Source: Maledivibacter sp. (GTDB lineage Bacteria > Bacillota > Clostridia > Peptostreptococcales > Caminicellaceae). From it: a stretch of 64,000 nt of DNA. The stretch spans positions 62,001-126,000 of the forward strand of contig JAOASB010000007.1 of the NCBI GenBank assembly GCA_025210375.1, read 5' to 3'. Under the pieces are notes generated by a model. It saw only the letters and a program-made list of their open reading frames with translations. It made no database searches and was not told where the DNA came from. How positions within the stretch are numbered: position 1 is the first letter of the stretch; each line of letters starts with the position of its first letter. This document shows positions 34,236-44,062 of this stretch, in pieces. The position numbers and the translations under genes are program-made.

Positions 34236-34424
34236 ATGTGTGAAGCAGATGTTTATTTAAAAGTAGATGAAAAAAATGAATTGTTTTTAGATAGAGTAGA
34301 CAAAGTGATTATACGTGAGGATGAAATTTATCTAGAAAACATTTTTGGACAGCGTAGAATTACAAAGGGAAAGATTGTAGAAATGGCTTTAGTTGAGCAT
34401 AAGATTATTCTGGAGAAAAGTTAA
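34236..34424 (+). CDS. cooT: CooT family nickel-binding protein
   Basis: This 62-residue protein begins MCEADVYLK. CooT proteins are small dimers that bind one Ni(II) through the Cys at position 2, and that residue is present. The rest (IIREDEIYLENIFGQRRITKGKIVEM) fits the beta-barrel-like family fold. GAGGAGG precedes the ATG. It is co-transcribed with the DUF3842 gene, and two strong hairpins follow. Confidence 0.85.
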   Translation: MCEADVYLKVDEKNELFLDRVDKVIIREDEIYLENIFGQRRITKGKIVEMALVEHKIILEKS

Positions 34425-34437
34425 CTAGACATATAAA

Positions 34438-34483
34438 AAAAATAAACAAGTTAGGGTACGAGTAAGATGACATGTTTATTTTT
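34438..34483 (+). terminator. First terminator behind cooT
   Basis: AAAAATAAACA pairs with TGTTTATTTTT over 11 bp; the right arm is itself T-rich. Confidence 0.7.
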
Positions 34484-34547
34484 GAATCTTCTCCAGGAGG
34501 CTATTGTTTTTTAGTTATTAAGACTACATTTCCATTGTAAATTTGTA

Positions 34548-34600
34548 ATACAGGGGCAGACTTACTTTAAAGTTTAAAGTAAGTCTGCCCCTGTATTTTC
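34548..34600. terminator. Second, very stable terminator behind cooT
   Basis: A perfect 23-bp stem (left arm 34548-34570 beginning ATACAGGGGCAG, right arm 34574-34596) with a three-base loop, followed by TTTTC. Its ACAGGGGCA arm also occurs at 24975-24999. Confidence 0.75.
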
Positions 34601-34707
34601 ATGTAAAGCAAATTGTTATATTGACAGGGGGATGATAGAGGGATATAATTTTAACATAATAGATTCGGCGAATTAGTTATGCAAAATTTGTAGGGGGAGG
34701 TATTTTT

Positions 34708-36693
34708 ATGTCTAATGTTTACAAAAAGTTGTTTGAACCAATTTCCATTGGTAAATTAAAGTTGAAAAATCGTACTTCAATGGCACCTATGGGATTGGTA
34801 GGTTATTCAGATTCTGCTGGCGGATTCAATGAAGAGGCCCAAGATTATTATATCGAAAGGGCAAAAGGTGGAGTAGGCTTGATTATAACTGGTATCTGTG
34901 TAGTTAATCACGATGAGGTTATGGAACAGGGACTGCCATGTCCCACATTAAATCCACTGATTTTCAACATGACTACGGCACCAATGAACGATAGGATACA
35001 TGCCTATGATTCTAAGATTCTTTTACAGATCACAGGAGGACTTGGACGCTCAGCTATTCCTAATTTTATCAAGAAGGCATATGCTCCTTCGGAAAATACT
35101 AACCGCTTTGATCCCACAATTACCCATCGTGAGATGACTAAGGAAGAGATCAAGGGGTTGATCCAGGATTTTGTGAAGAGTGCCGCTGTTGCAAAGCAAT
35201 CAGGCTTTGATGGTGTGGAAATACACGCAGTTCATGAGGGATATCTTTTGGATCAATTTGCTACTTCCTGTTACAACAAGCGTAGTGATGAATACGGAGG
35301 GGATTTGAGGGGGCGTCTGAAAATTACTACGGATATTGTCAAGGGGATAAAAGCAGTATGTGGTGCGGATTTTCCTGTATCCCTACGCTTCAGTGTAAAG
35401 AGTTTCATGAAGGGACTTAGGCAGGGGGCACTACCCGGTGAGGAGTTCTCTGAATTTGGAAAGGATTATGAGGAAGGGATTGAATCCGCTAAAATCCTTG
35501 TGGAAGCAGGATATGATATGCTGAATGTAGATGCTGGTACATATGATTCGTGGTACTGGAATCATCCTCCTATGTATTTTGAAAAAGGGATGTATCGTGA
35601 GTTTGGTCGCAGGGTCAAGGAAGCCGTTGATGTACCAGTAATCCTTGCAGGTCGCATGGATGATCCTGAGATAGCGATGGATGCCTTAAATGGTTGTTGT
35701 GATATTGTATCCTATGGACGTCCCCTTCTTGCAGACCCATACCTAGTGGAGAAAATTCAAACAGGACATCTTGAGGATATTCGGCCTTGTTTATCTTGTC
35801 ATGATGGATGCATGGGACGTATTGCCCACGGATTGCCTCTCTCATGTGCAGTGAATCCTGCCTGTGGACGGGAAGTAAAATACGGACTTTCTCCCGCTAC
35901 AAAAAAGAAAAATGTTCTCATAGTAGGAGGCGGTTTAGCTGGCTTGGAAAGTGCCCGTGTTTGTGGGGTGCGTGGTCATGATGTAACATTGGTAGAAGCA
36001 TCGGATAAACTTGGTGGGAATATTATTCCTGGGAGTGTGCCGGATTTTAAGGAAGACGATCGTAGACTCATTAAGTGGTATGAAACACAGCTGCGTAAGC
36101 TGGGAGTTGAAATAAGGATGAATACAAGGGTAGATGGAGATTTTGTAAAGAACTTTGATGCCCATGCTGTAATCACCGCTACGGGTTCAAAACCCATTAT
36201 GCTAAACCTCGGAGATGAAAACCATATTGTGTCAGCCGTTGATGTTCTTATGGGCAAGGAAACTGTGGGAGAAAAAATCGTTGTTGTAGGTGGGGGATTG
36301 GTTGGTTGTGAGACTGCTTTGTGGTTAGCCCAGCGGGGAAAGCAAGTATCAGTTGTCGAGATGATGCCGGATATTCTAGGGGGCCCACATGGAATGCCCT
36401 TCATGAACTACGACATGCTCAAGGATTTATTAGTAGACAATAAGGTGGATATATACCGCAGTACAAAGGTAACAGATGTAAATGGAAAATATGTTTTCGT
36501 TAAAAATGCCAATGATAAACAGAAGATAGAAGCAGATACTGTTATCATCGCAATAGGCTTCACCAGTGAAACCAACTTGCAGAAAGAACTCAGAGACTTT
36601 GATGTACCTGTTTACAACATAGGAGATTCACGTAATGTAAGAAATATTATGTATGCAATATGGGATGCCTATGAGGTAGCAAGATCCATTTAA
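34708..36693 (+). CDS. NADH:flavin oxidoreductase, Old Yellow Enzyme / 2,4-dienoyl-CoA reductase type
   Basis: The 661-residue three-part enzyme has an FMN TIM barrel (about 1-350), starting LFEPISIGKLKLKNRTSMAPMG with the catalytic EIHAVHEGYLLDQF and GGDLRGRL segments. A [4Fe-4S] loop follows (CLSCHDGCMGR...CAVNPACG, about 350-385). A FAD/NAD(P) module completes it (about 395-660: VLIVGGGLAGLESARV, VVVGGGLVGCETALWLA, AIGFTSET). The layout equals bacterial FadH, enoate reductases and bile-acid enzymes such as BaiCD. The substrate is an unknown enoate or unsaturated carbonyl compound. A TetR gene directly downstream probably regulates it. Codon usage is slightly more GC-rich than that of its neighbours, a weak hint of transfer. 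Confidence 0.9.
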   Translation: MSNVYKKLFEPISIGKLKLKNRTSMAPMGLVGYSDSAGGFNEEAQDYYIERAKGGVGLIITGICVVNHDEVMEQGLPCPTLNPLIFNMTTAPMNDRIHAYDSKILLQITGGLGRSAIPNFIKKAYAPSENTNRFDPTITHREMTKEEIKGLIQDFVKSAAVAKQSGFDGVEIHAVHEGYLLDQFATSCYNKRSDEYGGDLRGRLKITTDIVKGIKAVCGADFPVSLRFSVKSFMKGLRQGALPGEEFSEFGKDYEEGIESAKILVEAGYDMLNVDAGTYDSWYWNHPPMYFEKGMYREFGRRVKEAVDVPVILAGRMDDPEIAMDALNGCCDIVSYGRPLLADPYLVEKIQTGHLEDIRPCLSCHDGCMGRIAHGLPLSCAVNPACGREVKYGLSPATKKKNVLIVGGGLAGLESARVCGVRGHDVTLVEASDKLGGNIIPGSVPDFKEDDRRLIKWYETQLRKLGVEIRMNTRVDGDFVKNFDAHAVITATGSKPIMLNLGDENHIVSAVDVLMGKETVGEKIVVVGGGLVGCETALWLAQRGKQVSVVEMMPDILGGPHGMPFMNYDMLKDLLVDNKVDIYRSTKVTDVNGKYVFVKNANDKQKIEADTVIIAIGFTSETNLQKELRDFDVPVYNIGDSRNVRNIMYAIWDAYEVARSI

Positions 36694-36719
36694 TACCATA
36701 GAGTAATATGATAAATTGT

Positions 36720-36763
36720 CTACCGAATTCTTTGAATTAGTTCACAGGATTCGGTAGTTTTCT
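36720..36763 (+). terminator. Terminator behind the flavin oxidoreductase gene
   Basis: CTACCGAAT at 36720-36728 pairs with ATTCGGTAG at 36749-36757, followed by TTTTCT. Confidence 0.75.
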
Positions 36764-36834
36764 ATTAGGACTATTTTATTTTTATGATATAATCTAAATA
36801 ATATTTTGCAAAAAATTATGAAAAGAGGACAGAA

Positions 36835-37434
36835 ATGGAGCATATGACAAGTCGGCAGTTGCAGGCCATAAGAACCAAGAAAAAGCTATTGGATGTTTCA
36901 ATGGAAATGATTCAAAAGCATGGATATGATTCTGTTACAATTAATCAGATATGTGAGGCAGCAGGTGTTTCAATAGGTGCCTTTTATCATCATTTAAAAA
37001 GTAAAGCTGGAATTATTATTGAAGGATATTCCATCTGTGATGAATATTTTGAGAATGAAGTATATGGGAAATTGTCTGGAGATACTTTTTTTGAAAAGAT
37101 TATTGAATATATCGGGTATCAGTCACAGTATGCTATTATGTTGGGAGTAGACCTTATAATTCAGATTTATAGGGCACAAATAACAGAAGGAACTGAGTTT
37201 TTTTTCTCCGATGAAAGGGGGCTGCCAAAGGGACTGGCTTCCCTTGTGCAAAGGGCTCAGGAAAATGGAGAACTGACAAAGGCTGTCTCGTATCAGCAGA
37301 TCAGTATGGAAGTACTTGTCGTTTCCCGAGGAATCATTTATAACTGGTGTCAAAATAAAGGAAAGTATGATTTGATTCCTAAAGCAGAAGCCATGATAAG
37401 AAATTATCTTTATGTCTATCAAATGAATAAATAG
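36835..37434 (+). CDS. TetR family transcriptional regulator
   Basis: The 199-residue product has a clear TetR DNA-binding domain: TKKKLLDVSMEMIQKHGYDSVTINQI followed by CEAAGVSIGAFYHHLKSKAGII. The ligand domain (about 70-195) is helical. It is separated from the oxidoreductase gene by a terminator and has its own upstream AT-rich region, so it is probably transcribed separately and senses the oxidoreductase substrate (inference). A terminator follows at 37523-37551. Confidence 0.87.
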   Translation: MEHMTSRQLQAIRTKKKLLDVSMEMIQKHGYDSVTINQICEAAGVSIGAFYHHLKSKAGIIIEGYSICDEYFENEVYGKLSGDTFFEKIIEYIGYQSQYAIMLGVDLIIQIYRAQITEGTEFFFSDERGLPKGLASLVQRAQENGELTKAVSYQQISMEVLVVSRGIIYNWCQNKGKYDLIPKAEAMIRNYLYVYQMNK

Positions 37435-37522
37435 CTGTAGCTATTGAAAGTTAAGGTTTTGACTGGAATGTAAATGCAATATGATTAATTCCTCTACCAA
37501 AGCCCGTAATTTTATTGATCTG

Positions 37523-37551
37523 GCATCTAGCTAAAAACTAGGTGCTTTATT
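37523..37551 (+). terminator. Terminator behind the TetR gene
   Basis: GCATCTAG pairs with CTAGGTGC around CTAAAAA, followed by TTTATTAT. Confidence 0.6.
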
Positions 37552-37660
37552 ATATTGTGAAGGTCAAAGATCTTTTTTACTCTCAAATAGGTAAATTTTA
37601 TATACGAAACATATAAATTTAATATCACATAAAAATAAGTCCTATAGGAAAAAATAGTGT

Positions 37661-37780
37661 TTGAGGAAATTGCATAACTCTTACTTGACAGAATTGCATA
37701 ATATATATGTTATGGTTCTTAAGGTTTTTTAACTATATATAGTAGATAGTTTTTGCAGAAGGTAATTATGCAATTTGCTC
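37661..37780 (+). repeat. Dispersed repeat family B, full-length copy (120 bp)
   Basis: It begins TTGAGGAAATTGCATAACTC and ends GGTAATTATGCAATTTGCTC. It is alignable end to end with the inverted copy at 8001-8121, while 58907-58974 is the same element with about 52 bp lost from its middle. It occupies most of the gap before speE. Confidence 0.7.
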
Positions 37781-37870
37781 ATTTAGTAAAAGGAAGAAAA
37801 ATCCTTTTGGCATATTTATTTATGGTATCAATTCACAAAAAAACTTAAATATATCGAGGGAGGAATAATA

Positions 37871-38722
37871 ATGGAGCTTTGGTATACACAGCCCCAGACC
37901 GATAATGTGAGATTTTCAATTAAAGTAAAGAAAGAATTGTTTAGTGGCAAAAGTCCTTATCAGCAAATCAATATATTTGATAGCAATGAAATGGGAAGAT
38001 TCCTAATTATTGATGGAATTGTCATGTTGACATCAAAGGATGAATTTATATATCATGATATGATTGTTCATGTTCCAATGGCAACAAACCCCGATGTGAA
38101 AAAAGTACTTGTAATTGGTGGGGGGGATGGAGGTACGGTTAGAGAGTTAACTAGATATCCAGGAATAGAGAAAATAGATATGGTGGAGATTGACCAGATG
38201 GTTGTAGAGGCATGTCAAAAATATCTTCCCCTTACATCCAGCAAGCTAGAGGATAAAAAAGTGCAACTGCACTTTGAAGATGGTATAGAATTTGTAAGAA
38301 GATCTAAGGAAAAATATGATTTGATTATTGTGGATTCCACAGATCCAATAGGACCAGGGGAAGGGCTATTCACCATGGAATTTTATACATGCTGTTTCAA
38401 TTTACTAGGTGAAGATGGTATATTGGTTAATCAATGTGAAAGCCCATTTTATGAGAAAAATGCCAAAGAGATGAGAAAAGCTGTAAAGAAAATCAAATCC
38501 CTATTTCCAATTAGTAGGGTATATCAATATAATATGCCAACCTATCCATCGGGACATTGGCTCTTTGGATTTGCATCAAAAAAATTTGATCCAATAAAGG
38601 ATTTTAAACCAAAGAAATGGGAAGATCTTGGTTTGGAAACAAAATATTATAATACCCATGTACATATGGGTTCGTTCATGCTACCAACCTATGTAAAGAA
38701 AATGGTTGATAATCCGGAGTGA
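37871..38722 (+). CDS. speE: Spermidine synthase (polyamine aminopropyltransferase)
   Basis: This 283-residue enzyme transfers the aminopropyl group of decarboxylated S-adenosylmethionine to putrescine. It shows LWYTQPQTDNVRFSIKV at the start, the substrate-binding DEFIYHDMIVHVP, and the SAM-binding fold VLVIGGGDGGTVRELTRYP near 80-98. DSTDPIGPGEGLFTMEFY near 156 carries the catalytic Asp. No speD or ornithine/arginine decarboxylase gene is adjacent, which separates it from the usual speDE order. It is followed four bases later by the RBS region of the RocB-like gene and then by agmatine deiminase, forming a polyamine/arginine operon. Confidence 0.93.
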   Translation: MELWYTQPQTDNVRFSIKVKKELFSGKSPYQQINIFDSNEMGRFLIIDGIVMLTSKDEFIYHDMIVHVPMATNPDVKKVLVIGGGDGGTVRELTRYPGIEKIDMVEIDQMVVEACQKYLPLTSSKLEDKKVQLHFEDGIEFVRRSKEKYDLIIVDSTDPIGPGEGLFTMEFYTCCFNLLGEDGILVNQCESPFYEKNAKEMRKAVKKIKSLFPISRVYQYNMPTYPSGHWLFGFASKKFDPIKDFKPKKWEDLGLETKYYNTHVHMGSFMLPTYVKKMVDNPE

Positions 38723-38746
38723 TATTTGATGCAAGGAGGGGATCAA

Positions 38747-40390
38747 ATGCCTCTTAAAAATACGAAAGAGGAAATTTATTCGTTTTTAATGAAATTTTGT
38801 CAGGTCAAAAGTATAACAGATTCAGAGGGCGAAAGATTAGCTCCAAAATTTATTTATGATGAATTAAAGAAACTCACATATTTTAAAGATAATCCACGGG
38901 ATATTTTTTTACAGGAGATCGAAGAAGATCGACTCAAAAGATCAAATCTATGTGCCCTTGTAAGATCAAAAAAACAAACTATGAATACAATTATTTTAAT
39001 GGGGCATTTCGATGTCGTGGATACCGATGTTTGCGGAAATTTAAGGGATATGGCCTTTTATCCTGAAGAATATACAAAGGAAATTGCTAAAATAGATATT
39101 CCAGCAGAGGCTATGGCGGATTTAGAATCTGGGGATTGGATATTTGGCAGAGGCGTGGCGGATATGAAAAGTGGTTTAGCAGTACAAGCTGGACTTGTTG
39201 CAGAGTTATCTGAAAATCCAGAGGAGCTAGATGTAAATATTTTATATATAGCTGTTGCAGATGAAGAGAACAATGCCTGTGGTATCCATAAGGCTCTAGA
39301 ACTTGTTGAAGATATGAAGAAAAAAGGCTATGAATTCCTATGCTGTATCGACAGCGAGCCAACCATTACACAATTAGATAAGGGCTCTGGGTGGATTCAT
39401 CTAGGGTCTATAGGGATGTATACACCCTTTACATTTATTCTAGGGAGAGAAACCCATGTTGGTGAGTATTTTGAAGGTTTGAGTGCAGCTTTGATTGCCT
39501 TTAAATTAGGAGGGCTTATAGAAGGTAGTGGTGAGTTTGCCGATAGCTTCAAGGATGTGGTGTATCCACCCCTTGCTTGCTTGAAAATAAAAGATTTAAA
39601 GCCTACCTACTCAGTAACGGTCATAGAGCGTATTGCAATGTACTATAATGTGCTTTTTGTTAAAAAGACCCCCGATGAAATATTGGCTGTATTAAAAAAA
39701 GCTGCAGGCTGTGCATTAGAGAAATCAATAGCAGAACAAAATATGAAAGGGGTTACCCAAGGTACACAGACTAAAGAAAAGATACTAAAGGGAAGAATAA
39801 TCGAGTACAATGAACTCTTGAGCCTTGCAGCAGATCAATCAAATGAAGATATTGAAAAGATTATAGAATCCTATTTACAGACTCTTTCATCACAAATGGA
39901 ACTACAGGAAAGAGGAATGATGCTTGTCAACCATTTGATCGATATAGCAAAGTTGAAGGGCCCCGCTGTTATTATTGGTTTTTTACCTCCCTATTGTCCT
40001 GCTTTATATAATGAGCGTAAGACAAAGAGAGAATTAGATATCCTAGATACCGTTGAGGAAATCATACAGGAAGCAGAAAAAACATTTTCTGTGAAAATTC
40101 ATACAGCTGAGATTTATGAAGGAATATCGGATTTGAGTGAGTTTGGATTTAAGGGAAATGCAATGGATGAGCAAGCCCTTGCAGAAAACATACCAGCCTG
40201 GGGAGTGGATTTTGTTTATCCCTTCCATAGATCGAAGACCTTAAATATACCGGTTTTGAACATTGGCCCCATAGGTAAGGATGCCCATAAGCTTACAGAA
40301 AGATTATATCTCCCCTATGCACTGGAAGTTCTACCTTTCTTGTTAAAAAAGATGGTATTAGGACTTGCCAAAAAAGCAAAGAAGCAGTAA
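38747..40390 (+). CDS. RocB-like M20 family peptidase (arginine utilisation type)
   Basis: This 547-residue protein resembles Bacillus RocB, a member of the M20 metallopeptidase family found with arginine catabolic genes. It has the zinc-site regions LMGHFDVVDTD (near 86), FGRGVADMKSGLAVQ (near 132) and VADEENNACG (near 170), and ends in HKLTERLYLPYALEVLPFLL. RocB's reaction is not settled. I place the start at ATG 38747 with AAGGAGGGG ahead; the frame extends up to 38726 but that part is the RBS. It lies between speE and agmatine deiminase, in keeping with an arginine or polyamine role. Confidence 0.85.
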   Translation: MPLKNTKEEIYSFLMKFCQVKSITDSEGERLAPKFIYDELKKLTYFKDNPRDIFLQEIEEDRLKRSNLCALVRSKKQTMNTIILMGHFDVVDTDVCGNLRDMAFYPEEYTKEIAKIDIPAEAMADLESGDWIFGRGVADMKSGLAVQAGLVAELSENPEELDVNILYIAVADEENNACGIHKALELVEDMKKKGYEFLCCIDSEPTITQLDKGSGWIHLGSIGMYTPFTFILGRETHVGEYFEGLSAALIAFKLGGLIEGSGEFADSFKDVVYPPLACLKIKDLKPTYSVTVIERIAMYYNVLFVKKTPDEILAVLKKAAGCALEKSIAEQNMKGVTQGTQTKEKILKGRIIEYNELLSLAADQSNEDIEKIIESYLQTLSSQMELQERGMMLVNHLIDIAKLKGPAVIIGFLPPYCPALYNERKTKRELDILDTVEEIIQEAEKTFSVKIHTAEIYEGISDLSEFGFKGNAMDEQALAENIPAWGVDFVYPFHRSKTLNIPVLNIGPIGKDAHKLTERLYLPYALEVLPFLLKKMVLGLAKKAKKQ

Positions 40391-40484
40391 TATAAATAAA
40401 AAAATCACCTGTAAAGTATTAGTTTGAGATTGTGCTTGGCTTTTAATAAGGTTGACAACAAATGAAGCGGTGGAGATGAAGAAG

Positions 40485-41588
40485 ATGGCAAAAATACTAA
40501 AGGGAACACCTAAAAAAGATGGCTTTAGAATGCCAGGAGAATTTGAACCCCATAAAGGGTGTTGGTTAGTTTGGCCTGAAAGGACAGATAACTGGAGATT
40601 GGGGGCAAAGCCAGCTCAAAAAGCATTTGCTGAGGTAGCTGAAACAATAGCAAAATATGAAGAGGTTACAATGTGTGTATCTCAAAGACAATATGAAGCT
40701 GCACGGCAGATGCTTAGCAGTAATATTCGTGTGGTGGAAATGTCAAACGATGATTCTTGGATGAGGGATATAGGGCCTACCTTTGTTGTAAATGATAAGG
40801 GTGAAGTTAGGGGTGTAGATTGGCGGTTTAATGCATGGGGAGGCTTAGTAGACGGTTTGTATTTTCCATGGGATAAGGATGATCAGGTGGCAAGAAAGGT
40901 ATGTGAGATTGAAAATATAGATTATTATTCCCTAGAGGATTTCATACTTGAAGGAGGAGCAATTCATACGGATGGTGATGGCACTGTGATTGTAACAGAA
41001 GCCTGCTTACTACATGAAAGCAGGAATCCTAAAATGACAAAGGAAGAAATAGAAAATATATTGAAGGAATATCTAGGAGTAGAAAAGGTTCTATGGCTTC
41101 CAAATGGTATTTATCTTGATGAAACCAATGAGCATGTGGATAACATTGTACATTACTGTGACCCAGGTGTATTAGTTCTTGCTTGGACCGATGACAAAAA
41201 TGACCCACAGTATCCTCTTTCAAAGGCAGCATATGACTATTTGTCCAATGAAACCGATGCTAAGGGTAGAAAACTTGAAATACATAAATTACACATCCCC
41301 AATAAAGTATTGATCACTAAGGAGGAAAGTGAGGGAGTTGATATTGTAGATGGAACTCTCCCTAGAAGGGAAGGCGATAGACAAGCGGCTTCCTATGCTA
41401 ATTTTTATATAGCCAATGGCGCAGTGATTTTACCTTTATTTAATGATGATGTGTACGATAAAAAAGCAATAGAAATCTTAAAAAATATTTTTCCTAAAAG
41501 AGAAGTTGTTGGCATATATGCTAGGGAAATAATTCTAGGCGGTGGAAATATTCACTGTATTACTCAGCAGCAAGTCCTAGGTAAATAA
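40485..41588 (+). CDS. aguA: Agmatine deiminase
   Basis: This 367-residue enzyme of the guanidino-group-modifying family hydrolyses agmatine to N-carbamoylputrescine and ammonia. Signature segments are [60 protein letters not shown] and [12 protein letters not shown]. The catalytic Cys is at about 358. ATG 40485 has GGTGGAG nine bases ahead; TTG 40452 is the longer alternative. AguB (N-carbamoylputrescine amidase) or a carbamoyltransferase is not nearby. The last 40 bp of this gene are copied in the scar at 48101-48170. Confidence 0.94.
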   Translation: MAKILKGTPKKDGFRMPGEFEPHKGCWLVWPERTDNWRLGAKPAQKAFAEVAETIAKYEEVTMCVSQRQYEAARQMLSSNIRVVEMSNDDSWMRDIGPTFVVNDKGEVRGVDWRFNAWGGLVDGLYFPWDKDDQVARKVCEIENIDYYSLEDFILEGGAIHTDGDGTVIVTEACLLHESRNPKMTKEEIENILKEYLGVEKVLWLPNGIYLDETNEHVDNIVHYCDPGVLVLAWTDDKNDPQYPLSKAAYDYLSNETDAKGRKLEIHKLHIPNKVLITKEESEGVDIVDGTLPRREGDRQAASYANFYIANGAVILPLFNDDVYDKKAIEILKNIFPKREVVGIYAREIILGGGNIHCITQQQVLGK

Positions 41589-41673
41589 TTATCAAAAACA
41601 AACTATCAAATATTTGTTGTAGATGGTACAACTATTCAAGTACCAGATTTATTCTAAAGTTGTATAATATGAA

Positions 41674-41706
41674 AAAAGTATGCTTTAACATGCATATCTT
41701 TTTTTA
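41674..41706 (+). terminator. Terminator behind agmatine deiminase
   Basis: AAAAGTATGC pairs with GCATATCTTTT around TTTAACAT; the right arm runs into seven T. Confidence 0.65.
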
Positions 41707-41746
41707 GGTGATTTTTAAATATTCTTCTAGATTTTTTCTATTATAA

Positions 41747-41941
41747 ATTAATTTTCTTGTTTACAAGTGGAATAGGTGTAATGGATATATAAAGGAAAGC
41801 ATATTAAAGAAAGAATATAATTTGTTAAGTAGACAAATAGAGAGGATAACTGGTATCAGCGAGGGGAGATTGTTTTAAAAGTATAAAAATGCTAATAACC
41901 TTGTCTATATGACACTTGAAGAACTGGAGGTATACAAATGA
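41747..41941 (+). pseudogene. Remnant of a helix-turn-helix protein (possibly REP-associated transposase C-terminus)
   Basis: One frame from 41747 to 41941, broken by a single TAA at 41876-41878, reads NLLSRQIERITGISEGRLF, stop, then [20 protein letters not shown]. The first part is a helix-turn-helix of the type found at the C-terminus of Y1 REP-associated transposases (pattern LSxRQIxRxTGxS). There is no start codon with an RBS and no upstream catalytic part, so this is a vestige. The frame ends in a TGA that overlaps the ATG of the next gene, which may be coincidence. Confidence 0.45.
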
Positions 41942-43935
41942 AAAAAGTTGTTATTGTGACAGATTTTCAGGGGCCGGTAGTTAAAGAGATAGAAAAAAAT
42001 CTAAGAGAAGTTTTTAATGAAAAAATCATCATTGAAAAAGTTTATGTTAGTAAATATGAAGAAGGAAAGCAATTGGAAGGCGATTTATTGCTATTTATGT
42101 TACCTAGTCGAGTAGAACACATGCGAAATGCTTTAAGAGCAGATGCTAATATTGTAATAGTCTCTCGAACTATTAGAGAGAAAAAAGCTCTTAAGATTTT
42201 TGAAATACCAGAGGGGTCAACGGTTCTTGTTGTCAATGATTGTTATGAAAATACACTTCAGACAATTGCACTGCTATACAAATTAAGAATAAGAAATTTG
42301 AAATTATTACCCCATGATAATACAATCGATTTTTCAGATATAACTATAGCAATTACACCGGGTGAAAGTTTTCGTGTGCCAAAACATATAAAAAAAATTA
42401 TTGATATAGGTAATAGATGTTTAGATTCAGCAACTATGATTAATATTGTTAATATATTAGGGATAAATGATAGAGATACGAATAAAAGGTTGTTGAAATA
42501 TATAAATACAACAGCTAATTTGGAAGAAGGGATAAAAGACCAATATAGACGTTTAATTATTAGACAAGAACAATTAAATACTGTTATTGCTATTTCCCAT
42601 GAAGGTGTTCTTCTTGTTTCGGAACATGGACTTGTTTTACTCCACAATGAACAAGTGAGTTGTTACTTAGAAAAATCTATTATAGATGGAGAGACACAAT
42701 TGCAAAGTCTACTTGAAGGAACGGCTTTAGAGGATCAAATGGATTTTATGGATGAGCTTATTGAAATTAATGGAAAATCCTTTCTAGTTACAAAGGAGTT
42801 GGTAAGCCATATTCCAAACATGGAAGAATATGCTATTATTTTTCGTGATGTAACTTATATCAAACAGTTAGAGCAATCTATTAGGGTAAAGCTTGAATCA
42901 AAAGGGTATCGAGCAAAATATAATTTCAATGATATTGTTCATAAATCAAAAGTGATGGAACAGTGTTTGAAGAAGGCAATGCGTTTTGCGTCAAATGATT
43001 TAACGGTATTGATTGAAGGAGAAAATGGTACGGGTAAGGAACTAATTGCTCAGTCAATTCATAATCATTCTACTCGAAAACACGGTCCATTTATTGCAGT
43101 GAACTGTGCAGCTCTTCCTCAAAGTCTTTTAGAGAGTGAATTGTTTGGTTATGAAAAAGGCTCTTTTACAGGTGCTAGAAAAGAGGGGAAACGCGGTTTA
43201 TTTGAACAGGCATGTGGAGGTAGTATTTTTTTGGATGAGATTGGCGACATGCCTTTTCCTCTCCAATCTAGATTACTCAGAGTTATTCAAGAAAAACAGG
43301 TTATGAGAATTGGTAGTGACTTTGTTATTGAAGTAGATGTAAGGATCATATCAGCTACTAATAAAAATCTATGTAATGCTGTGAAAAATGGGCAATTTAG
43401 AGAAGATTTATACTATAGAATTAATGTATTGCCTATAAATGTACCGCCTTTAAGAGAACGGAAAGAAGATATTTTATTACTTTTCAATACATTTCTAAAG
43501 GAGCCTTCTTATGTTATGCCTTTTCACCTGCGTCAAATATTACTAGATTATCACTGGGGTGGTAACGTACGAGAACTTAAGAATATTACAGATTATTTTA
43601 AATTGATGAGAGAGACAGAAGAACCATTTCCACCCTATTTATTAGAACATCTGAATTCTCATTCTGATAATGATTTGAAAGGATATTTTGAAATAACTAT
43701 ATTACGTTTGTGTTATGAAGCAGAAAGGCAGGGTGTGAGCTTAGGGCGTCAAAAACTACGACATCAGATTGAACAAGAAGGCATTTTTGATATTAGCGAA
43801 TATCAAATTAGAAAACAATTAGAGCAGATAGTTAAAAAAGGCTTAATGATAATTCAAAAGGGTAGGGTAGGCTGCCGGTTGACAGATGAAGGACGGCGTA
43901 TTGTTGAAAGTATAGAAGATGATGATATAGATTAA
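41938..43935 (+). CDS. Sigma-54-dependent transcription activator with PrpR-like N-terminus and winged-helix C-terminus
   Basis: In this 665-residue activator an N-terminal alpha/beta sensor (about 1-200) is followed by a PAS domain (about 205-320). An intact AAA+ motor follows (about 340-560): Walker [10 protein letters not shown] near 360, GSFTGA near 408 for sigma-54 contact, Walker [12 protein letters not shown], and [22 protein letters not shown]. The end is not the usual Fis-type HTH but a winged-helix-like segment ([14 protein letters not shown] and [17 protein letters not shown]). The best target is the sigma-54 promoter at 44046-44062, directly downstream, driving the genes from 44319 to 48030. 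The operator is not obvious because of the unusual DNA-binding domain. Confidence 0.87.
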   Translation: MKKVVIVTDFQGPVVKEIEKNLREVFNEKIIIEKVYVSKYEEGKQLEGDLLLFMLPSRVEHMRNALRADANIVIVSRTIREKKALKIFEIPEGSTVLVVNDCYENTLQTIALLYKLRIRNLKLLPHDNTIDFSDITIAITPGESFRVPKHIKKIIDIGNRCLDSATMINIVNILGINDRDTNKRLLKYINTTANLEEGIKDQYRRLIIRQEQLNTVIAISHEGVLLVSEHGLVLLHNEQVSCYLEKSIIDGETQLQSLLEGTALEDQMDFMDELIEINGKSFLVTKELVSHIPNMEEYAIIFRDVTYIKQLEQSIRVKLESKGYRAKYNFNDIVHKSKVMEQCLKKAMRFASNDLTVLIEGENGTGKELIAQSIHNHSTRKHGPFIAVNCAALPQSLLESELFGYEKGSFTGARKEGKRGLFEQACGGSIFLDEIGDMPFPLQSRLLRVIQEKQVMRIGSDFVIEVDVRIISATNKNLCNAVKNGQFREDLYYRINVLPINVPPLRERKEDILLLFNTFLKEPSYVMPFHLRQILLDYHWGGNVRELKNITDYFKLMRETEEPFPPYLLEHLNSHSDNDLKGYFEITILRLCYEAERQGVSLGRQKLRHQIEQEGIFDISEYQIRKQLEQIVKKGLMIIQKGRVGCRLTDEGRRIVESIEDDDID

Positions 43936-43943
43936 AATGGACG

Positions 43944-43990
43944 AAAACATTTAATTGGATTAATAGGAACCATCCAATTAAATGTTTTTT
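43944..43990 (+). terminator. Terminator behind the sigma-54 activator gene
   Basis: AAAACATTTAATTGGAT pairs with ATCCAATTAAATGTTTT perfectly over 17 bp and runs into T residues. The dyad ATTTAATTGGAT...ATCCAATTAAAT is 60-100 bp upstream of the sigma-54 promoter, so it could double as an activator site. Confidence 0.75.
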
Positions 43991-44045
43991 TAAAATGATT
44001 TTTTAGGAAAGCGTTGAAAACTCTTGTTAATCTAATAATAGAAAA

Positions 44046-44062
44046 TTGGCATAAATGTTGCT
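44046..44062 (+). promoter_or_regulatory. Sigma-54 (-24/-12) promoter of the M20/symporter operon
   Basis: TTGGCATAAATGTTGCTT contains GG at 44048-44049 and GC at 44060-44061 with exactly ten bases between, matching TGGCAY-N5-TTGCW. It lies about 257 bp upstream of the gene at 44319 and directly downstream of a sigma-54 activator gene. Confidence 0.82.
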
